Source: Taxillus chinensis (Eukaryota > Streptophyta > Magnoliopsida > Santalales > Loranthaceae). Taken from it: 64,000 bases of DNA. The notes beneath the pieces were generated by a model, which ran no database searches, was not told the origin of the DNA, and saw nothing but the letters and a program-made list of their open reading frames with translations. How positions within the stretch are numbered: position 1 is the stretch's first letter; each line of letters begins with the position of its first letter. The stretch spans positions 44,470,771-44,534,770 of the forward strand of contig CM042088.1 of assembly GCA_023512835.1 (NCBI GenBank). Reading direction: 5' to 3'. The translations under genes and the position numbers were made by a program. Below, in pieces: positions 49,850 to 61,769 of this stretch.

Positions 49850-52440
49850 TGCTTCATTCCAATACCAAAACAGTGTGCGGCTAATTTCAAATTTTCTTCT
49901 TCTGCCATGAAATCTGGGATTTATTCACATTTTATGTGTGTGATTATTCTTTCCTTTGGGTCTGATTCTGATTCTGACCCATTTCGTTTGTTTTGGTCAT
50001 ATGTATATTAATTGGTTAAATTAATGTTACAGAATAAAAATTATTGTTGAAATTGAATATTTAATGTGTTTTATTAATGGGTAGAAATAACATTCGTCAT
50101 TAAATAAATTTTAATCACCACTTAAAATTCACTCATTGTCGCGCACCAAATGCAAACAAGCCAATCTAAGGGGGCTGAACTTTTGTGTTTATAAGATATA
50201 TGTAATTTTCTTTTTTTAAAAGGAGTTTATATAACTTTAAGCTATAAGAAGGTTAAGTGTTTGAATAATATAACTTATAATTACGCAGTTTAGAAGCTGG
50301 AGAAAGTGTTCGAATACTAGGCTGTTTATGTGTTATATGTAAACAAAATAACCGAAGGGGTATAGGTGTGTAGTTAGTTAAAACCTGTAACTTTAATATT
50401 TTCTTCAAAAATATACTCACAAAATAATAATAATAATAATAATATTGTTGTTGTAATTATTAGCGAGGTTGATTTTATTTTTGATATGTAAGTTTGATTT
50501 TACTACACCTATCGGTGGTAGTATTGGTAGTACTCTATCTAGTTCAAAATAGCATGCCAGACTAGAAACTTAAAAAGTTCCTTTACTACAAAGTTAAAAA
50601 AGTATAGGGTCTTTAGGCATCAACCTTTTTAGAATCCTTGGTCTCTATTGTCCGTGATCAAGTTTTGTATCTTAGAAGTTTCAATAAGTATATTAATTGA
50701 AATATGAGGCTCATAGCTAGATTATAACAAATGTAAAGACTGATATGTATATTGTGCGTGATCAAATTTCTACCTTAGAAGGAAAACTGTTTTCAATGGA
50801 TACTGAATATGATTGTGCAATAAAACCGTTAATCCCATTTAATCTAGTTAAATTGATTGAACAATCACCCAAATTGACAAAAAGGCAACCCAACTTAACT
50901 TGATCCTGAATAACAATCCATTGGATGGGTTTCAATTTGCGGTAGTGAAAGTCGGTCTAAATCGAAATCAACCGAAACTCGCCATAATAGGTGTAGAAGG
51001 ACATCATGGTCGTTGTTGTAGGTATAGTTGTAGGGAGATGATCGTTTCTCCTTTGCGATCTCTGGGTGATGGGCTGATTCGGTTGCATAAAGATGTCCAC
51101 CGGAGAAACATAAAGAAGAGAGGGGGCTAGAGATGATTTGTTGGCATGAAGCTATTGTAGAGAGAAGGACAACAGTGGACAACTAGATGTAAGGCGGATG
51201 ACGGTAGTATTAGGGAGGAGTAAGTTGTGCATGTTTGGATTTGGCGATTTGGAGGGTTTATTTATTATTTTCCTAGTTTGCATTTAATGCAAATTTGTCA
51301 AGTCTGTATGTTTTTCTTTCCAAAGTTATTGTTAGCAATTCCACAAGCGTACGGATCGTTACAAGTAATAAAGTGGACTCAAAGTCCGGATGTCGAACCC
51401 ACATGGAAAATGATCAAGTAAAAAGCTCATTTTGTAAATCCATGATGTATCTAAAGTTGGTTTTGTATCATTAGCAATTTGAATGTTGTAATTTAATTAA
51501 ACAAAGCAATGTAAATGTTCTTATGGGAGAAAATAGGGATTTGGATGTCAATCAATGTAATTAATTAATCTCTTATTCTTAAGGCATATTAATTCAAACT
51601 TCCCCTTTTTGTTTAAAACCCAACACCTTTGCATGTACTAACCTCTTTCGAGTGATCTAGCCGTGTGTATACCCTAGCTTGGGGAACGGGCAACCCATTA
51701 TGTGCTTAAGTTGTTTGAGTGTAGATTGGCATCACACCAACCCTAACTAGGTTACAAGCAAGATTACTGGCTTTCGCAAATTATAATCTTAGCAAGTCAA
51801 GTCTCTTAACTATCCAGGTTATCAATGTCTTCTTCCGATCCATGATTAATTAACCTTATACAAAATTTAAGGTGGCCGAACTTAAATCTTACATGCTAAC
51901 TCAAAAGACTTGATAAACATAACAGGGAATTTCAAATTAACTAGCCAAAAGAAAAGGAATTAAAAACTTACATCAAATCCATCCTCCTCCCATGGAGGTT
52001 CAAGCTACCATAGCAAATAAGAAAACCATTGTTCTTACTATGAGAACCCAATACACTTCTCTCTCTCTCCCAGAATGAACGATACCCCCAAATTACATGA
52101 AAAATTCCTTTTTGTCTTACCATCCTCTGCATAACCGCATCCCTAACTGTTAGAACTATTCCCTCCATTAATTCAAACTCGTTTTCCTCTCAAAAAGGTT
52201 GAATGAGCATCGTCAGATCCTTTAATGAAGAATTACAGGCTGTACACGTGGCATCTATGAGGATTCGTTGATCAATAGAATACGTTGTCCGAACCGCCAT
52301 GGTCAATTCATTTGTTCAAATGACCGTTTCAAATGATCAAGCTCTCGGGAGCTTCTGGTCAACTCAATTGGTCCCGTCATTTCGTTTTGGTCATTTCAAA
52401 TTTGAAATGACCGCAGTGCAGATTATTCCTTGCTCCTTCA
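49850..52440. other. Intergenic DNA with probable LTR-retrotransposon relics
   Basis: Around 51330-51420 the sequence ACAAGCGTACGGATCGTTAC then AAGTAATAAA, followed by AAGTCCGGATGTCGAACCCA, resembles untranslated sequence commonly seen in plant Ty3/gypsy elements. No RT or integrase frame accompanies it. Short ORFs at 50895-51182 lack domains. Confidence 0.3.
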
Positions 52441-52443
52441 TTC

Positions 52444-53695
52444 TTTCTTTGGACCTTGTACTTGGCCTGTTTTCCATTCAAAGACAACAAAAACACCACA
52501 AAGGATCTACTAATGCTATGTTAGGGAGTTAGTTCATTAATCATTCAAATTCATCAAAATGAAGTTTAAGATGTGATCTTTTATCATGAAATCCCCTTCA
52601 TTTGACACTAAAAAGTGTTAGAAAAACCCCCTAACAGTTATCACTTTTTTTTCTTTACGGCTATTTAGCATAATGTGTTGCGGTGTTTTGAAGTCTTATT
52701 TTTAAAATTTTATATTCAATTATTGTTTATAGTTCGAGTTATTCGGGTTGAACCAACCAAGCCGATTAACTCATTCCTAGGATTGATTCTAACTCCTTAT
52801 ATGATTCATAGTAGGCTTAGCATGCTTAATTTGGGGGTGAACCTTAAGATTTGGGGGAAACCCAATTTTTGGTTGAATCTTGTGATTTAAATGCATAAAA
52901 GAGGTATTTCATTGATTACATGAAATTTAGAGTTATTTAAGACGTGTAATGGGGTGTATATCAAAATAAATGTGTTTATGAGTGTTTGGGGCTCTGGGTT
53001 GCCGTTCTAGGCGAGAAAATTGGCAAAAACGACGACGATAAGCAGTGTTTTTCCTAAGCGAGGTTTTTCCTGGGGACTATGTGAATGGTGTGTTTCCTGG
53101 ACTAGGTGAAATGTTTTTTCGGATCGCAGTCCAGGAGTAGTTAGTCCGGAGGAATTAGTCCGGGTCGTAGTCCGAGAGGAATTAGTCCGGATCGCAGTCC
53201 GGAGGAGTTAGTCCGATCGATAGTCCGAGGAGTTAGTCCGGATCGATGAGTCCAGGATTGGTCCGTGAGTGGGGGGAATCACCAACGACGATCAATCCGT
53301 AGGAGTGGAACGATGGTTCCAGCAGTCGATCCGCGGGAGTGGAAGGGGGGGGGGAAAAGTAGTTTCTTTGGACCTTGTACTTGGCTGTATTTTCCATTCA
53401 AAGACAACAAAAACACCACAAAGGATCTACTAATGCTATGTTAGGGAGTTAGTTCATTAATCATTCAAATTCATCAAAATGAAGTTTAAGATGTGATCTT
53501 TTATCATGAAATCCCCTTCATTTGACACTAAAAAGTGTTAGAAAAACCCCCTAACAGTTATCACTTTTTTTTCTTTACGGCTATTTAGCATAATGTGTTG
53601 CGGTGTTTTGAAGTCTTATTTTTAAAATTTTATATTCAATTATTGTTTATAGTTCGAGTTATTCGGGTTGAACCAACCAAGCCGATTAACTCATT
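52444..53695. repeat. Near-identical 332-bp direct repeats flanking a 590-bp spacer
   Basis: Copy 1 (52444-52775) and copy 2 (53363-53695) differ by little more than a one-base shift at GGCCTGT/GGCTGTA. They lie about 920 bp apart. The repeats do not begin TG or end CA, so they are not evident LTRs. A partial tandem duplication, or an assembly duplication next to the minisatellite, fits better. A poly-G run (53346-53354) sits just before copy 2. Confidence 0.88.
53120..53252. repeat. Imperfect minisatellite (about 28-bp unit, AGTCCGGAGGAGTTAGTCCG type)
   Basis: Five or so diverged units of AGTCCGAGGAGTTAGTCCGG plus ATCG occur between the two 332-bp direct repeats. The units are GC-rich against an AT-rich background. 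Similar tandem arrays occur inside untranslated regions of plant gypsy elements. Confidence 0.75.
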
Positions 53696-53699
53696 GGTC

Positions 53700-55113
53700 A
53701 GTTCAACCCAAATAAATTAATTAGTTGAACAGGTTGTCTAACCCAACCAACCCGACCGATAAATTTGGTTTAGTTTGAACAAGCAGTCTAACGCATTCAA
53801 ATCGATCAATGAACAGCCCTAATAATAAATTGAAGTGAGATCGCTAAATATACACAATTATTATCAAAAGTGGAACTTTTGTTCGCAATGGTAAAATACA
53901 TGCAAGCATGTATTAATAGTTTAAAAAGTTTAGTCCTCTTAACTACTCCATTCAAGGCAACTACACAGGGATAAAGTTTGTTAAAGGCAAGGAGAGTAAT
54001 AACTATTGAGGTTATACCTATTCTTTTATTAAACAAGATAAAGGATTTCAAAGGGGAAACAACCCCTAAATCATTATAAGAGGAAGTGTCCTAGTGAGCT
54101 TAAAATAACACAAAAGACAATAAGAAAGAGAAGTTTACCTCAATCTAGAAGCTTATAAGAAACATAAAGCAAGTGGAAAATTACAAGAGAGGCCTCACCA
54201 AAAATAGGAGAGCTTCGAATTAAGAAAAAGATAGAATTTCCTCAAACTATGATTATGGTTTGACAGTTGGTAAATTTAAAAGGAAAGAAGTTGTTAGTGT
54301 GCCTCATAACACCCAAGAACAAGTTAAGGTTGTAAATCCTTTAAAGATAGTGTTGACTGTGAAAATTGCATTCCTTAAACTTGTAACTAAATAAGACCTA
54401 AAGAGAACGTGGGTAGACTAGTATAGAGACCCATAATTGAATAAGCTTAGAAGATAGTCTCTAGATAGCATTAAAAATATCTAAATAGTGATGTGATTCG
54501 TACATTTTGACTGTAATTTGGTGTAATTTGAAATTCAAATATTGATAATTTTTTTATTTTTTTCTTGTAAAGTTTAAGTGAATTTATGGCATTTTAAATT
54601 AAATTTTTATAATTATTGGAATAAAAATAAAAGGAAAGGAAAATGAGTAAGTTTTTCATCAACTTGGGACAATTCAAGGCTCAATCTAGGTAAGTGATTT
54701 TACGTCTGTTTAATTTAATTGTATAAGTATGAATAAATAGAAAAATAATTATTTGTGAATGTGAGGCTTTTAAAATTTTAATTTTTTAATAAATGAGTTA
54801 TTAAGAGCATTTTCCGAAGACAAAAAGGTATTTTAGGCATTTTATCTCTCTAATTTTAAAAAAAAATACACTCTAATGAAATAGGCAAATGTCTATACAA
54901 AATGGGCCACCTGTTTTCTCTAGACAAATTTGTCGGAGGAGGTGGACGACATATGCAAAAATCTCAAACTTGAAGCCTTCATCATATTTCAAGAAAATTC
55001 ATATATGAGTTGGTTATTTAAAACCAAACGCAAACGATTGTCATCATTTGGAAAGTCATTTTGCATCAAGCTTATTATATCTGTTTAGGTATTAAACTTT
55101 TGAATTCAAAACT

Positions 55114-55145
<32 letters not shown>

Positions 55146-58100
55146 CCATAATTATCATAAAAACGTCAATATAATTCACTAATCAATTGAAACGAGCTGT
55201 GCTTTTATTCCACACTCACCATTCAATTATAATCTAGCTAGCTCGTAGGGTCTTTCATATCCAATCAGCCGCAGGAAAATAAATAGCGATTGGTATGGTT
55301 CCATAAATTATATGTATCCGATTAAAATATACGCAATCCCATCTAATCATATTATTACTCTCTTTTTTAATGAAACAACCATAACATGTACTGTTCTGGA
55401 CAATGATCACCTGCTCGGATCGCCACGTTAAAAGATAAGGAAAATGTCTGTGACTTTAAACAGACTCGTGAAAGCGATCCATAAGTATCTTAAACATGCT
55501 CTAGAAAACCTAAGAATGTTTTGAAACCAATGATTAAGGAGAGACGTGTTTTGGGCAAATCTTTACGGATTATTTGCATTAACGGACCTTTGGTAGAGTG
55601 GGATGTACGTACGGCCACCGTCCATCGCTTGTGGTTAGGCATTGAAATTTTGCTACTATATATATTGAAAACGGTTTAATTTAAATTCAAGTTAAATTTG
55701 GTTTTATTACTAAGTTAAGTAGGCATGGTTTTAGATTATACAGTTAATTTGTTTTATTCTGACAATAATATCGTTTGGTCTTCAAATAAAATATAATTTA
55801 ATTTTTAAATAATTTTCAAAACTATTAGGCTATTAAGTTATTAATTTAATACAAATAAAATCTAAATTGTATGCATTGCAAAACGGTTCTCTCTCTCTTT
55901 TTTTTTAATGTAATAACATATCTTAATATTGTTAAAAATATTCACGGCATGGTTTCTAGGTTGGTAATTATACATTTTAAACAAAAACATTTTTATTACC
56001 TTATCTGAAATTAAAATATAAATAAAAAACAACAAAATAAAACCCATCCGTCCCTTTAATTAAAATTATTCGGAGGGGAAGTAAGAAAAAAGAAGACTTC
56101 TATTTTGTTGTTCTATTGTCATATAAATATTAATTTCAAATGTTGTGGTAAAAAAAAGTAGTTTTAGATGTATTATTATTACTACAATAATTATTTAGTC
56201 ATTGATATATATAGACGAGCAAAATTATGAAATTTAAGGACTTCAAGGCGTAATTGCATCGCGCCTCTACTTTGTCGTCCTCTTCTTCGCCCTCCTCCCG
56301 ATCGCAATCACTGACAACAGTCAACAAATAGCCGTTAATACCATCTAGCTCAAATATACCCAATTGGCCAATTGTTTAAAGAACACAATATTTTAGTTCT
56401 GTTTATTTTAAAGAGCATTGGTTAGTAATTACCATAATTATCTTTTAAAATAAGTTTTATTTAAAATTCTACTTTGTTGCAATTAAATTTAAAAATAAGT
56501 TGTACTGTACTGTCAAATATACCCCGATAAATAATTTTTATAAAATAAAAATTCTTATATTTATATATTTTTGCATTAAATTAATATAAAATATTATAAT
56601 AAATAATTCAAATAGAAAAATACATATTCAATAATACTAAATTAATGTAACAAAAAAATTACCTAAATCCATCTTCATATATAATATACAGCAAACAAAA
56701 TATATTGGTTCTTAAGGTCTCATAAAGTCAATTTCTCATGTACGGAAGATCACAAACCTCTAGAATATTAGTGAAATGCATTTTATCCTTTCTTGTAAAA
56801 TTTTTGAAATTTCAAAATTTATCACCGGTGAGCACAAACGAGAACACACGAGGAAATATAAACAAGAGAACAAATATTAATTTGAGTGCATCCATCCCCA
56901 CGTGTTTTGAATAACATTAGATCTTTAAAAATATAATATTTAACATCGACTAAAAACTTCTTCCTTTGCTGATAATTTAACTAATAAGGGAGAATGCATC
57001 CAACAGTGTATTTTACAAAATAAGCAAATCATGACATTTTCTCTTAAGCTAAAAATAGTTATTTATTTGAAATATTTTCTAAAATTGAGATATACATTTC
57101 TTAATCTTTCTCGGACTAGACCAACCTGAAAGGTTAGCTAAAATAATTTTAGCTTTGCTTTTCTAGTCCAACCGTGATCAATTAAAGGTAATTGTACCTA
57201 TGTAACTATTTTTCTTTAACTTCTTGCATAATCTTTAAAATTTTCCTTAGATCCCTTGTTCAACGATTAATTACAGTATTAACCAGCCAAATGCAAAGGC
57301 AGTAAAAGTATTGGCATTGGCCTCATAAAAGTCAATGACAAATGTTAATGAAAAAAATACAATTTTACATAAATTTAAAGTCTCTATCTTTATAAACCTA
57401 TATTGGATTAGTGATCTCATTGATCAAAATAATAATAAAATAATATTATTATAATAAAAAAATTATAGATATCATGTGAATGAGATGGGCTGGAGATTTC
57501 TATTGTTGTATTATTAATTTTAAAGAGAGAAAAAGCTTATTTAATATTGTATATTAATTTTTTTATCAACATACATTGTCAAATTTGGCAAAATTTGTAG
57601 ATTTCTTATAGTTAAAAGGTTCCCATCTAATACTTTAGTCATTTCAATGCTGTTTTTTTTTTTCAATTTTTATTAATTTTTAAATTTGTATTAACTTTTG
57701 ATGAAACAAATGATAGTGCTCTGCGTGTCCTCTTTTGGCAATACATAGTCAAAGGTGACCCCTACCGGTTAAATATGTGGGAGAATTCCTCTTCCTCCTT
57801 AGCTATATTATTCTATTCTTTGGCTCTCTTCTACGATCGCCTAAGCAACTTAAAATAATCCTCAGCCATGTCTCTTTTGTCTAACTTTCCATCCCCCCCC
57901 CAGCCTATCCCACCGCTATAAAGTTGAGTGTACCATGACAAAAGCTATTTTGTTGCGGTACAAATTCATTATCCATAGCTAATCTGTCTTCATTGAAATA
58001 CTTTTCTACCCTGAGAAAAACTCATCTTTTCTCATCTTTGCATTAAGCCTCCTTTATAGACCACAGTATACCATTGGCGTATAACTTTTAGTCTTCTAGG

Positions 58101-58815
58101 CTTTAATGTATCGTTGCACACTTTATCTTTTTGCCATAGTACAAATATATATACTCCTTCTCTACATCGTGTATATTAAGGAAACCATTAAAAAAAAATC
58201 TTCCGCGATACAAACACATGGGAAGCTTTGTCATAGTTGGAAACTATTTTGTTATTTTGTTCTCTTTGTTATGCTTAAGTCTGTTAAATATTAAATAAAC
58301 TTCAAAGGAAACAATAAAACTGTTAAGTAACACATTATTAGGCCCACTAGACTAAAATAATGGTCAAAGTGGGTATGAATAATCTTATTTTAGTAGTAAA
58401 ATACAATCTAAACATCACCATATATAATATTTTTTGGAGTCGTAATTGCTTTCGACCAAGTATTTATATTTCTTGTTCTAAATAACATATATAAGTTATT
58501 TTTATCAAATTTTCTCAAATTTTTATATATATATATATATATAATTTAATTTTAGCACATATGCACATGATTACTTTCTAGATTATTTTGTTAACACCTA
58601 TAGTTTTCATGAATTAAGTTCACAAGGTGACTATAGCTTTTGGTGATAATTAATAGTGTTACTAATCAGATGCCAAATAATTTTATACACTAGCCTACAC
58701 ATTTTTTTCACTCCTTCCAATGTTTTTAGTGAGACTTGTGAGACAATACTCAATGTCTTATTATTGCTATCAATGGTTAGTTTCTTACCATTAGCCGTTT
58801 ATTGTTTTTTGTTTA
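53700..58815. other. Long AT-rich intergenic DNA
   Basis: No gene was recognised. GAACAGCCCTA at 53812-53822 resembles the terminal sequence of small hAT-like plant elements, but its partner end was not found. A (TA)n microsatellite lies at 55118-55145 and another near 58527-58542. Short ORFs are chance. Confidence 0.5.
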
Positions 58816-58818
58816 TTA

Positions 58819-59429
58819 GAGCATTTCCAACCCATCAGCTATAGCAAAAGCTATAACAAAATATGGCTGAAATTGTTCTTCAATAGTTTAGGTAAACCTC
58901 TAGCCAAAGTAAAAATAAAAGTTAAATATAGCTTTTGCTTTAGTTGATCTTGTCATGCTGGCAAATAAGAACAAATTACACGTCAGTCCCCACCCCTCAT
59001 CCTCTCATCCTTGTCACACGCCCCTCCACCTCCTATCCTCCCTGTCACATGCCACCCCTCTCCAAGTCGCTACCCGTCACGCCCTCTCCTCTATTTCCCG
59101 TCACACACCCCCTCCTCCTCTCCTCCTTGTCGCACGCCACCCCACTCCAAGCTGCTACCTATCGCACACCCCCTCCTCCTCCTCTCCTTCCCATCGCACA
59201 CCCCCCACTATAAGCCGCTACCTAGCATGTGTGCCCCCCACCCAATGCCAGTCCTCCATTAAAGATGTGGAATTTGAGAAATGTAATGTAGGGATAGATT
59301 GGAAAAAATAATTATTAAGCAAAAAAAAAAGATGATATATCATTGAAGTACCATTAGTTAAAGTCTCACTATAACAAGCTAAATATGACTTTAGCTAGTC
59401 AATTTAACTTATTAGCATTGGAGATGCTC
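58819..59429. mobile_element. PIF/Harbinger-like (Tourist-type) MITE, 611 bp, with TTA target duplication
   Basis: The left terminus GAGCATTTCCAAC and the right terminus (reverse complement GAGCATCTCCAATGC) form inverted repeats. They are flanked by TTA on both sides (58816-58818 and 59430-59432), the 3-bp duplication made by PIF/Harbinger transposases. GAGCATCTCCAA-type termini are common in dicot MITEs. There is no transposase. The interior holds a C-rich minisatellite (58985-59240), unusual for such elements. Confidence 0.82.
58985..59240. repeat. C-rich minisatellite inside the MITE
   Basis: Diverged units of about 60-70 bp contain CACRCCMCCCCTCTCCAAG, then GC(T/C)GCTACC and CGTCACACACC. 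All three frames stay open and give His/Pro/Ser-rich peptides, which reflects the repeat rather than a gene. Confidence 0.75.
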
Positions 59430-59432
59430 TTA

Positions 59433-60300
59433 TGTATGTAAATTTTTAGCAATGGTCATACATATTTCTATTACAAAAGTTACAAAGGAAAACATAAATG
59501 TTGGATATAGCAATTAAAAGTATTAGAGATTTTTCATATGAAAGTTAAACCATCATACATAAAAATAAATAAAAGTAGAGGATTTACTATATAATAATAA
59601 ATTTTATGTACATATTAAAGTTTGATTGGTTTATCCAACTTCCAATTCTACTTAGATATTAAAGTTTAATTGGCTAACACAACTTTCATTATGGCTTTTG
59701 AAATGGTTCTCGTATTTCAAACACCTATTGGCATAAATATTTTTATTTCTTTCAAGTCATTGTAAGTGCTCCACGGGCATAGATAACTAGTAAATTTAAT
59801 ATTAGTAAGTTGAGAGTTTGAAAATTCAAAGCAATTATGTAATAAAAAAAATATATGAGAGAAATTATGTAATAATATTTTTTTAAAATAGTAAACAATT
59901 TTTATTTATAACTCATTATAATTTGCTCTCCAAAAAATATAAACCAACTAATGAAGGATGTATATAACTTTGACTTATCCTCGACAATCCTATAAAGTAC
60001 AAAATAACATTAATTTTATTTTTATATATCTTTGAGATATAATCCACGATCTAAAATTAAAGAAGTCAAAATTATTTAAAAAAAAATATATCAAGAAAAA
60101 ATTAGTTAATATTTCATTAATGATGAAAAAGGAAACCTACAAGTTGAAGTGTAAAATCAACCAAAAATTGACTTGGGTCAGGAAGGTATTCTAGTCTTTA
60201 AATTTTTCTTAAATAGCTGTTTTGGCATTTAAATGAGAATAGAATATAAAAAGACCATCATTATTATGATGAAAACAAAATTGCAAACATCACAAAGTTT
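59433..60300. other. AT-rich upstream region of the NAC gene
   Basis: No gene seen. It probably includes distal promoter sequence for the downstream NAC gene. Confidence 0.4.
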
Positions 60301-60420
60301 AAGAAAAAGAAAATGGATATAATTTTTTGTAGCCATAAATGGAGAGCCAAAGGTCATTCAAAACCACCCCTCATAAGCAAACGGCCGTCAAAGCCTTCAC
60401 AAAACCAACCCACATCTACC

Positions 60421-60453
60421 TCCTCTCTCTCTCTCTCTCTCTCTGATATAAAG
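60421..60453 (+). promoter_or_regulatory. CT tract and TATA box of the NAC gene
   Basis: A (CT)12 tract (60421-60444) is followed at once by TATAAAG (60447-60453), about 196 bp before the start codon. Transcription would begin near 60480, giving a CT-rich leader of about 170 nt. Confidence 0.6.
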
Positions 60454-60648
60454 GGAGCCTCTCATTTCCTTCTCCACAAAGTTCCTCTCCTTTTCTCCAC
60501 CACCACCGCTTTTTGCCTTGCGTTTTTTTTGCTCCTCCCGAATCGAATATTTCTGACTCTTTGACAACCCGTAATTCACACAAAAAAGTAAAACCCAACA
60601 CAACACACCAGACCACAAATATCTCTCTTTCCCTCTCTGTCTCTGCAA

Positions 60649-61769
60649 ATGGAGAAGCCAACAAACGTTGTTACCCTTGGACGAGGAGGCCTCAGATTGC
60701 CGGTCGGATTCAGGTTCTGTCCCACCGACTTAGAACTCGTCGCTTACTATCTCAAGCGTAAGGCCTTCAATCTACCATTGCCGGCCTCCGTCATCCTCGA
60801 CCTCGACGCACCACGCCTCGATCCCTCCGATTTGCCCGGTTAGTGTTTCTTGTTGTACCCATAGGTTAGGTTGGGTTCGATTCAGGGTTTTGATTTTGAA
60901 ATTCGTGGGTGGTTGCGTTGTGGTGTGCGTGTGTGCGTGTGCGTGTGCGCGTGTTCAGGGGATTCCAAGGAGAAGAGGTACTTCTTCGCGAATCGGAAAT
61001 GGAACAGCAACAAATGCGACAGAATCTGCAAGACTCGGTCCGGTTGTTGGAAGCGTTTGGGCAAAGCCACCGCGATCGTCGCTCCCGGAACCAACATCGC
61101 AATTGGGTCCAAGAGAACGCGCGCTTTCTACCAAGGGAAGCGACGCCACGCTGCCCGAACGCCTTGGGTCATGCACGAATTTCGCCTCCTGGGCTCCCAT
61201 TCAAACCCTTGGCCATCCCAGGTATTGATGCAACAAATTTTCAGATGCTGTAACTGTAATATGTGTTTTGATACCGTCATTTTGAGTGTGAACTGCATCT
61301 GGGTTTCGAGCCATCATCCATTTCCTTTGAGCCATAGCATATAGAAGCATATAAAAATATTGGAAACTTATGAAGGATCCGTCTATAATTCGAACTCAAA
61401 CACAGACATGTCACGTGTTGTTGTAGACCGGTTGCCAAGTAGGGAAGAGATGTTTTCGGTTATGGCAATTATGCGCGTGTTTGTCTTCTTATTAGTTTCT
61501 GCGTGTGTGCAACACAGAAATTGGGAGATTGGGCTGTTTACTGCATATTCCAGAAGAACAGAAGATGCAGCAGAAGAAATAGCGTCGTTCCGGAGGCATT
61601 GTGTTGCCATGGACGTGTTGGAGATGCTGTGGAGGAGATCAAGGTTGGGGAAGATGGCTCTGACTTTGGACCTCCTCAGCCTTCCTCCTCCTCATCCTCA
61701 TCATCCTCCAAAAATGAATTTGAGGGACAAGAAGAAAGCAGCAATCCTCATTGTATTGGGTGTTTTTGA
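60649..61769 (+). CDS. NAC-domain transcription factor, ANAC083/VNI2-like but divergent; 3 exons, 234 aa
   Basis: Exons: 60649-60838, 60959-61221, 61518-61769; GT-AG borders, phases agree. The NAC subdomains are in order: A, LRLPVGFRFCPTDLELV plus YYLKRKA (residues about 15-40); B, VILDLDAPRLDPSDLPG; C, KRYFFANRKW and TRSGCWKRLGKATAIVAPG; D, IGSKRTRAFYQGKRRHAART then PWVMHEFRL; E, GDWAVYCIFQK. NAC proteins are plant-specific nuclear dimers that bind DNA through the C-D region. Here the usual FRFHPTDEEL reads FRFCPTDLEL and the usual GYWKATG reads GCWKRLG, so binding may be altered. The tail after the NAC domain is short (about 65 aa) with a Ser run and no clear activation motif. Family is sure; subgroup is by resemblance only. 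Confidence 0.88.

Noticed and set aside
49618..49908. Leu-Ser and Arg-Glu repeat ORFs
   Set aside because: Translation of the (CT)33 microsatellite.
50895..51182. 95-aa minus-strand ORF
   Set aside because: No recognisable domain; region resembles untranslated retroelement sequence.
52444..53695. Reading the direct repeats as LTRs of a small TRIM element
   Set aside because: The repeats lack TG...CA ends and no primer-binding site or polypurine tract is visible.
58944..59311. Three overlapping His/Pro/Ser-rich ORFs, possibly extensin-like
   Set aside because: All three frames are open because the DNA is a C-rich tandem repeat inside a MITE; no signal peptide or SPPPP extensin motif.
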